Shown piece after piece: positions 37,201 through 49,039 of a stretch of DNA of 64,000 bases. Made by a program: the position numbers and the translations under genes. Source of the stretch: Copromyces sp. CBS 386.78 (lineage: Eukaryota; Ascomycota; Sordariomycetes; Sordariales; Sordariaceae); NCBI GenBank assembly GCA_030685235.1, contig MU839176.1:108047-172046 (forward strand), in the 5' to 3' direction. Each line of letters begins with the position of its first letter. The first letter of the stretch is position 1. The notes below the pieces were generated by a model. That model had not been told where the DNA came from, did no database searches, and saw only the letters and a program-made list of their open reading frames with translations.

Positions 37201-38592
37201 TTTAATAGCTTTATATCGTTCGAAATCTTTATTTGCGTTACTATTAAAATAAATGTATTTAGTAATCTTTACTACTTAGATAACTACTTTAAAACCTTTA
37301 CTAATATAAATATTAATTTATAAATAATAACGCTTATTTAATAATTTTTTATACTTAGCGCCGTTACCGTTCCAAATCTCCTATTCTATTTCTAGAATAA
37401 AGTTCGCTAGTCCGCTAAATATATTGTTATATTTAATTCCTATCCCTACCCCTCTATTAATAATGCTTTTATTATTTCTATATTCTTTAAATTCTAAGGC
37501 GCCCCCCTCTACCTCTTTAACCTAAGCTTCCTCTTCCGCCCTAGCCTCTTCTAAAATCTTATACAATTCCGAATATAAAGTATAGAATATTCGCAAATTA
37601 TACTTCTTATATAACCAATTAAAGTTAGCGGCCGTTATATCCCTAATATCTGCGGGATTAACCGGTTCATTTAAAAAATATATTTTATATACTATAATAT
37701 AATAATAAAGGTTAGATCTTCGCTAGCCAACTATAATACGGTAAATAACGGGCTTAGATTACTTAAGAATTATAATAAGAACGGGGTCCGTAACGGGGAT
37801 AAGGTCTGCGATTAGGGCGGGATCCGCAACTAGAGCGTTAGAGCGGTCGTCTTCGACTATACTTTATACAATCTTATAATAACGCGTATAAGTGTGCTTC
37901 TAAACCTTTAGGGCGTATTATAAAAAGGGTAAAAGATCTATAGGAAGGCAACGGTTTGTATAGTAATTAATAAAAATAACGGCACCCTCTAGCTATAATA
38001 TCGTAGGGTTATAAAGCTTAAACCACAATATATTTAAAATAATAAGATAATCGTCGGCTAGGTTGTAAGCTAATATAATAATCGTTTTTATATAGTAACC
38101 GATCCGTAACTAGATTTTACAATAATAAGTAATAAGGTCCTTAAATATACCGTCTACCAAGTATAAGGCTTTTAGCTTAGGGAACTTTAATAGCGGAATA
38201 ATATAGCGAATAGTAAAACCGCGGTCGATAAAAGCGAGAGTAGAATATCCGCTATTAACTAAAGCGGCATACTTATTCTATTAACTCCGCAATCTATAGA
38301 TAATTTAAATAGAGAGGAGGATAGAATTATTATTATAGCTATTTAAATTTAAATTCTTAAATTAAACTACTTCTAAGTCTACTAAATTATTTACCTCCTC
38401 CTCTATTGTTACTATAGACAATAGCCTCTCTAAGCGACTTAGTAGAAAGGTAGTATATTTCCCGCGCCGTACTCCGCAAACTAGGTAGGAGCTAGAGCGG
38501 GGGGTGCAGCGGTAGCGGCGGGCTCACCGGTAGCGACGGCGTTAACGCGAATACCATTATTACCGTTATTGCCGTAGCCGGTCTAGCCTAAC

Positions 38593-39107
38593 TATTACGG
38601 ACTAGGAGTGCATTTGCCTAGTCGGCTAAAGGCTAAAAGATAAATAAATGTTGTGCTTGCAGACACAACTCCGAATGTACTATTATATAGCCAATATCAA
38701 CCTATGATACTACCTTCCCTTAAAGCGATATCGAAGATATTAAGATAAGGCTCCGTCCCCTAACGGAGGTGATATTATTACGAAGGATTTTTTATCGCAA
38801 TGCGATGGCTATATAACATTACTTGAAAATGCAACTTCCGGCTTAGTTGAACATTTTCCAATGGGCCGACACCTAGGGCTTTTTTTTACGATTTTATTAT
38901 CGCTAGGAGTTGTGCTCTACTAGTCCGACCAAAATCGTTTTCGAAAATGCCCCGGCCGGGAATCGAACCCACCGTTTAAGCACAACATACTATTACGGAC
39001 TAGGAGTGCATTTGCCTAGTCGGCCAAAGGCTAAAAGATAAATAGATATTGTGCTTGCAGACACAACTCCGAATGCACTACTATATAGCCAATATTAACC
39101 TGTGACA
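38593..39107 (-). repeat. TRIM-like unit: 117-bp direct repeats around a tRNA-like box
   Basis: Direct repeats at 38593-38709 and 38991-39107, each from TATTACGGACTAGG to CCTATGATA or CCTGTGACA. On the minus strand the unit runs TGTCACAGG...CGTAATA, with a purine tract (TTTAAGGGAAGGTAG) before the second repeat, as in a terminal-repeat retrotransposon in miniature. There is no coding capacity. Lightly RIPped compared with the surroundings. It forms the right end of the nested minus-strand interval. Confidence 0.6.
38947..39028 (-). other. tRNA-like sequence with A-box- and B-box-like motifs
   Basis: On the minus strand TGGCCGACTAGG (39028-39017) fits the tRNA A box TRGCNNANYNGG. GGTTCGATTCC follows about 48 bp later (about 38970-38960), then CGGCCGGGGCA and a T run. 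The acceptor stem does not pair and one T-stem pair is wrong, so this is not an intact tRNA gene. It looks like a tRNA-derived Pol III promoter, as in SINEs, or a captured tRNA piece. Confidence 0.5.
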
Positions 39108-39112
39108 ATACT

Positions 39113-42100
39113 ACTTTATTATTTTTTTAATTATAAAATTAATTTTATTTTTAATTAAACTTTATTATATTATTAATTATATTTTATATTTTAGGAAGAA
39201 TTCTACGTAATTTATAAATATTTAAATAATTATTTAGTAACGGGTTTTATCCGTCCTAATTCTTTACTAGCCGCCGCCCTTATTTTCTTTATTAAAAAGT
39301 TAGGCGGTAGTATTTATATTTACATTAATTATTAAAGGTTTAATAATATTATTATTAAAAATAGGTACTTTATTCCCTTTATTTATAAAATTATTAATAC
39401 CTTTTATAAAATAAAGTAATTTAATAAATTCAATATTACTATTACTTTTAACCGGCTATATATCGCCCCCGGTAATAAGTGGAAGACGGTTTTTATTATT
39501 AAATTCAGTTTATTTAAATACTTTATTATTAATTTTAGGATAATAGGCGCCCCAATTTCTTTTTATTACTATATTAATTATATTTTATTCAATATTTTAA
39601 ATAAATATATTATAGCCTACTTAAACAATATATTTATTTATAACGAAATTAAAATAGTATATAAATATTATTTCGAAGACGTTATTTTGCGTTTTTAGAA
39701 GGTAAGCTTTATTATTAATATTTATAAATATAAATTCTATAAGTATAAAATTAAATATTTAAATTTAATTATTTCTTATGGCGGCTTATATATAAATTTT
39801 AAAAAGGTTAATATAATATTCGGTTAAAATACCTTCAAAACGTTTAAAAATTTCTAACGTTTTATTAGATTTACTAATTTCTATTACCGGTTTATTAAAG
39901 GATTTTCTAAAATTATATAATTTTTAATAGTATTTATATTTAAAAATAAATAGATTTCCCCTATATTAGCGGTTATAGTAGCGGCGTTTAAAAAATTTAA
40001 AGTTATTTTTATTTTTACCCCGGTTTTTATTTATTATAATTTTAATTATAAAACTATTATTAAAGTAAACGTTTTAAATTAGGCTTCGAACGGCGTTTTC
40101 TTTTAAATTAATAAAGAAGGGAAATATTATTTTATTATTTTTTTTTCGTTTAAATATTCTCCGGCTAAATATAATTATAAAATTTATAATAAAGAATTAT
40201 TTATTATTATAAAAGCGTTTGAAAAGTAGCGCTTAGAATTTTAAAGCGTAAAAGAACCGGTTGAAATCGTTATTAATTATAAGAGTTTATAATATTTTAT
40301 ATTTATAAAACTTTTAAATTAATAATAGGTTTAATAGTTAAAATTCCTTAGTAATTTTAAATTTTAAATTATTTATTACTTAGGGGTATATATTATTATT
40401 TTTAATATATTTTCTCGCTTCCCCAATAGTATTTTAATAAATAAATATAATTTAGGCGACGATTAGGGCATTAATTAAATACGTACCCTCTTATTTAAAG
40501 AGAATTAAATTGAAGAATTTAATATTAACGACGAAACGCTAGCGAAATTCTTTATTTTTAATATTAAATTATTTATTAATAATTATATTAATATTATTTA
40601 CTTTATTTCGCTAGAATGAATTATAATTATAACCGCCTTTTAAAACTTTAATTATAAAATATTCCCAAAATATTTAAAAAAAGGTTATTAGTATTATTAT
40701 AATTAATTATAAAGTAATTAACGGCTAGATTTTTATTAATAATAGAATTTTTATCCCTCCTTATCCTGAATTTAGGTTATAAATCTTATAATATATTTAC
40801 AACTTTAATTTAAGCAGTTATTTAAAATAATTTAAAATTTATAATTTAATAAAATAATTTTATTATTAGCTTAACCTTTTTTAAAACGTTATAACCTTTA
40901 TTTAAGGTTATTACTTTTATATTTGGATAAAAAATTCCTAATTAATACCCTTCGGCCTATTTAAACCTTTATTAATATTATTCTATAATTAGTCTAATAT
41001 TTCCGTAAATTTTATTAGCCCCCTTTCTAAAATTAAATTAAATAATTATATTTATATTTATATTATAATTATTATTAATAGGTTAATAAAGATATATTAT
41101 TATATCGGCGTTTATAGTTTAATTATATAGAAAACGGCTGCGGCTTTCCTTTAAGAGGTTTATTATTTTTATAATATATTAGATTCTATTATTTCCAACT
41201 AAGGTTTTTAATTTATTATTACTTTTTAATAAGAATTCTATTATTATTTAAAATTAAATAAAAGTTTTTTTTTTCTATTTATTTTAAAATTAACGGTTAA
41301 ATTAAAATTATTAACGTTTATATTAAATAGTATTTCCGGGCTTTCTACTCTTTCTATTAAAACGATTAATTATATTAACTTCCCTTTATTAAATTCGTTA
41401 TTAATAATTATATTTCCGAAATTATTAACCTATCCCTATTTTTTATTAATTACGGGTAATACTTTAGAATAAGTACTAAATTTCTTTTTTAATAGAATAG
41501 TCCTATATTATTAATATAATACTAGGAATTATTTAATATATAGAATATTAAGGAATAAATTAATTAAATTATTACAAAAGTTCGCCTCTTTATAAAAAAG
41601 GCCTAGTAATATTATTAGTAATATATTAACGTTTATAAGTCGGACGCGCTTCGTTATATTATTAGTACTAAAATTTAAATTAATATTAAATATTAGAATT
41701 AAAGTAAATTAATCTTTAAATTTTTAAATAAGTAAATTAGCTCCTTCGTTATTAAAAACATTTATTATTATATTATAACCGTTATAATAAATATTTCGTA
41801 TAAAGTCTTTCTTATTTTTTATATATCTTTTATCCGCCCGTATTAAAAGGGATTCTTAAATTAGGATATTATTAATAACAATTTCAATTAATAGGTTTAT
41901 AGTATAATTATTTTATTTACGAATTTAAATAAAGAAGAATAGTATTTTAAATATATTTTAAATTCGAAGTAGAACGTAGACGGTTAATTTTAATATAAAA
42001 TTAAATAGCTAAAATTTTATTATTTTAATTAGCGCCCTATCGAAGATTTTTAAAAGAATATTAATAATATTAAGGACTTTTATATTAAGAACCTAGGAAA

Positions 42101-43920
42101 ATTAAACTTCTAATTTCGTAAAAATTAAATTTTACTAATATAAAAATATTATAGAAATATAATACCCGGGATTTAATTAAAATAATTCCGAATAGTATAA
42201 TATATAGTATAACAATTTACCTACTAGAATATGCGGTTAATTACTAATATTAATTCGGCTTAATAATATTTAACGAATATAATTAACAAAATATATATAA
42301 TAAAAGATAATACTACTTTAAACGTTTATAATAATTAAATTTAATTTTTAGGATTTAATAATTATTTTATAGTTTTTCTTTATAGTTTTTATTTATAATT
42401 TTTATAATTCTTATCATTAGAGGATCTTTTATTAATATATTTAATAGTAAATTACTACAGCTTTACCGCCTTTTTAATTCTATTACTTTAATATTATAAT
42501 TATATTTCCCTAATTATATTTATTAATACCTTTACAATTATTTTTAATTTACTACTATTTTTAAATTAATATATATTAAATATTATAAATAAGATAAAAT
42601 AATTAAATTTCGGTATAATGGGAGTAATTAAATGTAGTCTATGTAATATTACGCTCTACTTATTCGGGAATAGCATTTTTAATGATATTAAAGAGACAAA
42701 ATATTTTAGTTTCAATAATAAAATAGAAATAGAATTTAATTAAATATTAATTCTTATACCTATTATTTCTAAATATTAGACGGGGTATAGTATTTTCAAT
42801 TTAATAATAGTATAAATCCAGCGTAATATTATATATAAAACGTTGCCCGCTAATAGTAATTAATATAGTATAGCGAATATTAGCTACCCTATTAATATTA
42901 GTATATGAAGTAAATATTAATATTTCGGTTTAATATTAATATAGTTATACAATAAGAACGTTATAATTTATAGCGATTTTAATAGTTTTTTTAGTCCTAA
43001 TAAAACTATAATTATTTTAAATATTTTTTTCTACAATAATAAAGTTTTCGAAGAATTTCTTCGTTTTAATAGTAATAAAGGCCCGAATTTCCTCTATTTA
43101 TAAATATTCGTTTTCTTCCCTCTTTTAAAAAGTTAAAGCTTAAATAATTAGGGTTTTAATATTAGCGGCGTCGTTAATTATTAATATAATACTTTAATTA
43201 TATTAATAAAATATTAAATAAATTTAGGAAATTCTTTATTAATAATTTATATTTTCGCAATTATTTTTTAATTTATAGTATTTTATATATTTCTTCTTTT
43301 TATTTAAGGGTATAAGATAGCGGATTTAAATTATAATATTACTATTTAAAATAATATACTTTATATTATAACGAATATAAAATATATATTTAAAACCCTT
43401 TATAAAAATTATTTAAACTTCTTTATTAATATTAATATAAATACGAAGTATTTTAGCGGCGTTTCGTATAAAAGGATTATTTAAATTATTAGGATTAGAA
43501 TAATAATAAAAGAATATTTTTAATACGTAAGAAAAATAAGAAAGGATTATTAATATTATATTAATTATAAAAAGGATTAAATAATAAATAAAGTTATTAT
43601 TATTGGGGGAAGGAAGGAAGGAGCGAAAAAAGGAAAAGTACGAAGGAGGAAATAGGAAGAATACGTAGGGTATAGTCCTTATATTACTATTTTTAAATTA
43701 GGACTAACGCGGCGCTATTTTACTATTTATTATATTATTATAATTATTATTATAGTAAGTAACGTACGGGCTACACTAGGATTTAATATTAAGGTTTAGT
43801 ATTAGGGCTTGATATTGTAATTATAATATTACGCAATTATAATTTAAGAATTTAAAATATATAGTATATTTATCTTATTTATAATTGAGGTTAATTACAT
43901 TTTAAAGCTGGGGGTACTAT
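39113..43920 (+). pseudogene. RIPped RT-RNase H-integrase half of the plus-strand gypsy element
   Basis: Reads GFIRPNSLLAAALIFFIKKL at 39243, then FNRLYIAPGNKWKTVF (from FNRLRIAPGDEWKTAF), GAPISFYYYIN, AYLNNIFIY and YYFEDVILRF: gypsy RT in correct order. RNase H-like blocks follow to about 40400, and the integrase should lie at about 41.1-42.2 kb. The non-coding tail at 43590-43920 is purine-rich. Confidence 0.85.
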
Positions 43921-44109
43921 TATAGTACTATATAGTATAGTTTCACACTTCTAACGTTCTAATACTATAGCCCGGTAATTCTCTAGCCGTATTTCTATTT
44001 AGTCTATATATATAGTTTAGGAGCAAAGTTTTCGCTACTCTCTTCTAATCTTTTCCTTTTCGTACAATATTACGTCTTCTCCAAGTCCTCTTTAATTAGT
44101 ATTATAATA
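43921..44109 (+). repeat. 3' LTR of the plus-strand gypsy element
   Basis: 189 bp, starting TATAGTAC and ending ATTATAATA. It keeps several CpA dinucleotides (TTTCACACTTCTAACG) that are TpA or CpG-only in the 5' LTR, so it is less mutated. Confidence 0.9.
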
Positions 44110-46513
44110 TTAATAAAGGCGAATAGAAAATTAATAATAAAATCCCCTTCGATTCTATATAAGTATATATATATAAATTTAATATAAAAGGATTTTTCCT
44201 AAAGTATAAAACTTATTTAATTATATAAAAAGATTAATAGGAATATAATAGTATATATAATACGTACGTAATTACCTTCGTAATCTACTCTTTATAAATT
44301 ATAATAATTATTATAATTTATTTTAATTTCGAATTTAAATAATATAATACTATTAATACCTTCGTTAATACGTATTTTAATAAATTTATTTATATACAGG
44401 CGCCCTAAAGATATAAACAGAAAGGAAAAATATTAAAATTATTAAAAATTCTTTACAATTTACGTAAATCCCCTTTATTATAATAGAAGGAATTTAATAG
44501 AACCCTTTTAAAAGTTAGCCTTTTAATTATTTTTATAGAATTATATATTTATATTTATTATAATATAGTAATCTTCTTCTATATTAATAATATTATTATT
44601 ACTTATAAAAGAGAATACTTTAATTTAATTAATTAAGTAATTATTATATTTAAAGACTATTATTAATTTATAAACGGTTATAATCTTTAATAATTCTTTA
44701 ATATCGAAATCCTTTAAAATAGAGAAAGTCTTTTCGCACCGCCGCAAATGTCTTTATACACTGCCGTCCAAAATACCACTAAGTATAACTTTGTTAAAAA
44801 AGAAGTTGTCAGTATAAAAATGGTATTAGAATTTTTGTAATTTTCTACTCTATTTTATAGTCTAGTTGCCGTAGACGTATCTGCTTGAAGGAAAGACTCA
44901 ATGCAAATATTCCAAATTTAAAGTAAATAAATAGTTTTTTCTTCTTTTATTGTATACTGAGGGCTATAAAGGGCGCCTAGGTACGCCGGACACATCATAT
45001 TGTAGAAGGAAAATGAATAGAAATTCCGATGTACTTTTTATATACTACGGCCTTAGTTTGGCTGAGTTACCTCCAAAACCCTTTTTTGATAGCGGTGCGA
45101 AAAGACATTTGCGGCGGTGCGAAAAGACTTTCTCTTAAAATAAATTAAAATAATTAATCTAGTTATTATAACGATAATATATTTTAAGAATTATAGAGAA
45201 CTTCGTATAAAATAAGAAAGTTCTAAGTACCCTTATAATATAAAAAGAATTAATACTTTTAATAGAAATAGCCCCTTAATATTTAATTAAATAATATTAA
45301 AAAGCTATTAGCGAACTCTTCTACTTAATAATTATTACCCGGCTAAATTTATTATTTATAATTTCCTAATTAATTCGTTTCTTTACTAACCCTAATCTTT
45401 ATTACTATTATATTAACGATTAATTTAAAACCTTTATTAGAAGTATTGTAAATTACGTATTGCAATTAAAAAGTAAGTATAATTTTAACGTATTAATAAA
45501 TTCGTCCTTCGCCGATAATATATTTAATTATAAAAGTTTTTAAAGGTTTGTAATACAATTATTTAGAAATATAGTAAATTAGTAAATTATTAAATAAAAT
45601 ATAATTATAATTTCTACTACTAAAATAGAATTATTATCCCTCTCCTAAAGAGTAAAGGAAAATATATAAATAAAAGGCCTCTTCTAAATTCTTATAATAA
45701 AATTTGAATTTAATATTATCCCCTTAAAATATAATAATAAATAGATAATTTACTTTATTATAAAAGAGAATATTAAATTCTAAACTAAATTTAAATATAT
45801 TGATATTTATAATTACTAGTTTAAAGAAGGATAATAATAGGGTTTCTTCAAAATTTACTATATACCTACTAAGGAAATAACCGCCGACGGTTTAACGAAG
45901 GTACTATTAATTAATGAATATAAAAAATTTATAAACCAATTAAATCTTTAAAATATTAGGGTAATAAAAGAAGAATTAAATAAGCCGTTACTTAAAGTAA
46001 AAGTAAGCTATTTAATTATAAAAATTTACGAAGAGGATTAAAAAGAATAAATTCTATCGAATAATAAAAAGGGAAGAAATAATAATTATAAATATAAATT
46101 ACCTACTTATATAATACAACAAAAATAACTTCTATAAATTAAAAAAGTCTTATATAATACGTAATTTATATAAGGAGGAAAAAAGGCAAAAATATTAATC
46201 TTAATAAAGTTCGAACCTACGACTTTTAAAGATAGTTTATAAGTTACTAATAATATTAATAAATATATTATAAAATATATTTAAATAATAAAAATAGTTT
46301 GAAATTTAACTTCAACGCTCTAATTATTAAATTACAGGACTTAGATTATTATTAAAAATTAATACTATTAACCTTCCTTTTAAAAAGGAATTAATAGCGG
46401 GTAACACTTTTAAAAACAACTGTTAAAGAAGATACAAAAAAGGGAATAAAATTATAAATAACTTTATTTATATTAGCTTTCTAAATACCTTACCTAATAT
46501 AATTAGGGAGGTA
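44110..46513 (+). pseudogene. RIPped RT-RNase H region of copia-2 (3' side of the gypsy insertion)
   Basis: The plus strand reads a copia RT-like series from about 44115, including a YIQAPK-Y--KGKILKLLKSLYSLRKSP-like block at 44395-44480. At 45860-45930 TKEITADGLTKVLL matches the copia Pol C-terminus TKEMPADGLTKAL. MITE 3 interrupts it at 44722-45134. Confidence 0.8.
44722..45134. mobile_element. Mutator-like MITE 3 (413 bp), not RIPped
   Basis: Starts GAGAAAGTCTTTTCGCACCG, ends with its complement, with exact 8-bp duplication ttaaaata (44714-44721 and 45135-45142). The first 35 bp are a perfect inverted repeat. CpA/TpG are still common, in sharp contrast to the copia-2 DNA on each side, so insertion followed RIP. 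The 62-codon frame at 44950-45138 is not a gene. Confidence 0.92.
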
Positions 46514-46679
46514 TATTAAAAATAAAGATATATAAGGGTAATATTTATATAATTTAATAGGTCTAATATATTATATTAACTAGATTTTTTATAAAGGATT
46601 TCTAAATATATAGAATTTAATATAATATATAATCTTCTCTCTACTTCTAGATTACCCTTATACGTACTTATATTCTATA
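46514..46679 (+). repeat. 3' LTR of copia-2
   Basis: 166 bp, starting TATTAAAAATAAAG (RIPped TGTTAGAAATGAGG) and ending TTCTATA. RIPped throughout. Confidence 0.93.
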
Positions 46680-46684
46680 TATTT

Positions 46685-47753
46685 AAGCTATATAAAGTAC
46701 AATATCCAGGCTAGTATTTTATAGATTTTCCCACCTCGTTTAGAACGGGAGGCATTTCGTAAAGTTATTTGAATAGCTTTAAATAGTCGAATAAGCTCGA
46801 AATCGTATAGTTTAATAAAGAAATGAGAGAGTAATAGTCGATAGGAAATACTATTGTAATTTGTGAAGGGATTTTTGTAGTTTAAGTGTACGGGCCGTTA
46901 TTTACAAACGGATATTTTCGACATTTTCACATTTTCACATTTTCAATATTTTCAATAAAAGTGTTATTTTTCCAGAAATTGACTAACCCTAGCTCATTCC
47001 CGTTATGCTCGGCACATCTTTTCAGGGCAAGAAGTGTCGGTAGTCTCATCCAGAAGTAGAGGTAGGAGCGAATGAAATCTCTTCTGAGTCGCAAATGAGA
47101 CGCACACTTGGGAAGGAGCAGTGTACTATAGAAGCTCGTGATCTGGCTTCTATTATAGTCGGAACTCCGCCCTTACCGCCACCCATTTGCCTTCAAACAG
47201 GCAGTCGCTACGACGGCAAGTACAATACAATACTGGTTTATTTGTTAGTTTGGTTCTTCGGCCATAAGTTGAGTAGGGGAGATCTAGAGTTCTTATTAGC
47301 TTCGAAAGAGAGAAATAGTCTTCCGTTTGAAGCGTTATAGGACAATTACAAAGGTTGAAAACGCTATAGAAGCCTCTTATACTTCTCTCCGTCTACTTTC
47401 CGTTTACTCTTAAAGCTTTTAGGGACGAGAAAATATAAGAGAGCAGGCCCCAACAGCACCCATCCGCTCCAAAACCCAATACTTTTCTATTTCCAATGCC
47501 TCGAGAGTGGAAATTAGCGTTTTTTATACCAGACTAACAAACAAACCAAGGTTAGATTGTACCCATAGTATTCATGGCAATCGCTCGACTTCCCGTTACA
47601 AAAACTCGGGCCAGTGCCGGGCAGAAATCGCTGGAACTTTCCAAGTTGTTGCAGGTGAAGGCAGCGACTTGCAGAAGGCGCACACTTCGGGTCGGGATGG
47701 AAAGAACTAGAGCATGCTCTGCCCCCGCGCTCATCTAATCCTGTCACTGCCGA
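46685..47753. other. Spacer between copia-2 and copia-3, no firm gene
   Basis: The first 200 bp are AT-rich, probably RIP spreading out of copia-2, then composition is normal. Short direct repeats of CATTTTCA lie at 46923-46950. A plus-strand frame at 47095-47340 (81 codons, start MRRTLGKEQC) has one hydrophobic stretch but no recognisable domain. The opposite-strand frame at 47514-47747 shares a short LVYLLVW/LVCLLVW-like segment with it, reflecting a weak inverted DNA similarity between 47220-47270 and 47514-47570. I do not call either as a gene. Confidence 0.45.
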
Positions 47754-47758
47754 GTGTT

Positions 47759-47993
47759 TATGAGATGGATCACGAAAGATGATGAGAATGATAATAATGT
47801 GTATTGAGGGATCCAGCTATCTGAAGCTAGAGGGGATTACCAGCTATATAGAGCTGGTAATAAAGAGGAAGGTCTACAAAGGAGGGGATTCTAGGAGGTG
47901 CCAGATCCGCTGTCAAAGGAGGGTTGCAAGGCAAAGGCCCTACAGCGCAAAGGACTAGCGGTCTATATAGCAAACGCCCAGAATCTTCTTACA
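47759..47993 (-). repeat. 3' LTR of copia-3
   Basis: 235 bp, little RIP; contains the inverted pair CCAGCTATCTGAAGCTAGAGG and ACCAGCTATATAGAGCTGGT. Confidence 0.95.
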
Positions 47994-48039
47994 CGCCCCC
48001 ACAAACCTAACGAAAATAATTTATCTACATATAAACTAT

Positions 48040-48960
48040 CACGACTCCTTCCTCTTAATATTTAGCCAGGGAATATCCCTCTTTATAAGGCCCAGCATTT
48101 TTACAAATTTTCTATACTTATCCGCTTTCAGGGGTTTCGTCAAACCATCCGCTACTATATTAGTACTAAAGATGTAAATAATTTTAAACCTTCTCTATTC
48201 TATTTATTCTATAATTTATTTTAACTATATATCGATATAATAGTTCCTTCTAAAGGTTCTAAAAGCCGTAGCTCTTACGTTAATACTATCTATAAAGAAG
48301 ATCCGCTACAGTTATACCATACCCAGCTCCTCTAGTATTCTAATTACCTAGTTAATTAATTTAGCTATTAGGACCAAATTAATAAACTCTACTTCTATTA
48401 TACTTAAAATAACAAATGCCTATTTCTTTAACTTCTAGAATACTAAGCTAGTAATAACGAAAACGATATAGCCGGCTATACTATACCTTATTACAATATC
48501 GTCTATATATAAGGCATCTATATATATCTTAAAGTTAAAGTCTAGTTACTATAGGAACGAGAGGCCTCCCAATAGTAATCTTAAATTTAAGTTATCTATT
48601 AAATATTTGAAGAAATGCCGCATTACGTAGTCGTAACAATTTATTAATTTAGCATTACTTTCATAGAATTTATTAACCGTATATATAATATTAGGACGAG
48701 AACTTATAGATACGTAATTAAAGGAGCTAGTCTTTTTAATATAAGGTTTTTAAATTTTTAGTATTTTAATAACTAAATTCGTACCCCTATAAATTTTATA
48801 ATTTGGTGGCCATAGAATATTAGCGCCTTTTAAACTATCGTATTCAAATTTCTTAATAATTACTTATATATATCGTTATTATAATACGAATACCGTTCGT
48901 TCCTATTTATTACAAATAATATCGTAACCCAAAAAGGTTCTAACTTCACCTAAAATAGTC
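48040..48960 (-). pseudogene. RIPped RNase H part of copia-3 Pol
   Basis: The minus strand resumes after the inserted element with LGEVRTFLGYDII, the copia segment just downstream of the RT YVDD box, and ends with STNIVADGLTKPLKADKYRKF. It is in the right order but contains stops. Confidence 0.8.
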
Positions 48961-49039
48961 TTCCCTTGGGCGGAGCTGGATATGTCCGAGGGAGGTAGTG
49001 AAACACCATTCTGCCCAAGCTAGGAGATTATATATATAT

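Larger units (their letters stand above)
33170..39107 (-). mobile_element. Ty3/gypsy element (minus strand) nested in the plus-strand gypsy
   Basis: The interval is flanked by atact on both sides (33165-33169 and 39108-39112). Minus-strand Pol reads TYLNNILIFLDNEEEY (RT YLDD box, plus coordinates about 36500-36545) and, further on, SFLGFANFYCRFIKG at about 36260-36310, the end of gypsy RT before RNase H. Integrase should lie at about 34.5-35.6 kb. A GC-richer gag-like stretch is at 38455-38590. The two ends do not match as LTRs should: the left end is a candidate 235-bp LTR, whereas the right end is a 117-bp direct-repeat unit. Either one LTR was lost or two elements are fused. Confidence 0.75.
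30235..44109 (+). mobile_element. Ty3/gypsy element (plus strand) nested in copia-2
   Basis: LTRs of 189 bp at 30235-30423 and 43921-44109, aligned without gaps apart from transitions (TGTAGTACTATATAATATA against TATAGTACTATATAGTATA). A purine tract (GCTGGGGGTACTAT) lies before the right LTR. Pol on the plus strand reads GFIRPNSLLAAALIFF at 39243-39290, matching the gypsy RT motif GFIRPS-SPAAAP-LFV. The YLDD box follows as AYLNNIFIY (both Asp changed by G-to-A), then RNase H at about 40130-40400. It is split by another gypsy element (33170-39107) just upstream of the RT. Its own length without that insertion is about 7.9 kb. I could not confirm a target duplication. Confidence 0.92.
26106..46679 (+). 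mobile_element. copia-2: Ty1/copia element hosting a nested gypsy stack
   Basis: Two 166-bp LTRs at 26106-26271 and 46514-46679. Target duplication is cattt at 26101-26105 and tattt at 46680-46684, identical but for one C-to-T RIP change. The right LTR is preceded by a purine tract (AATTAGGGAGG). The element's own sequence is 26106-30234 plus 44110-46679, about 6.7 kb; the rest is a gypsy element inserted between the integrase and RT parts. MITEs 3 and 4 are also inside. Everything but MITE 3 is heavily RIPped. Confidence 0.93.

Noticed and set aside
38947..39028. An intact tRNA gene
   Set aside because: A- and B-box-like motifs exist, but the acceptor stem does not pair and the T stem has a mismatch.
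30230..44114. 5-bp target duplication of the plus-strand gypsy element
   Set aside because: attat on the left and ttaat on the right do not match even when RIP transitions are allowed; left unassigned.
47095..47747. Opposed frames with similar LVYLLVW/LVCLLVW segments as a gene pair
   Set aside because: The similarity is limited to about 45 bp in inverted orientation and the flanks do not align convincingly.
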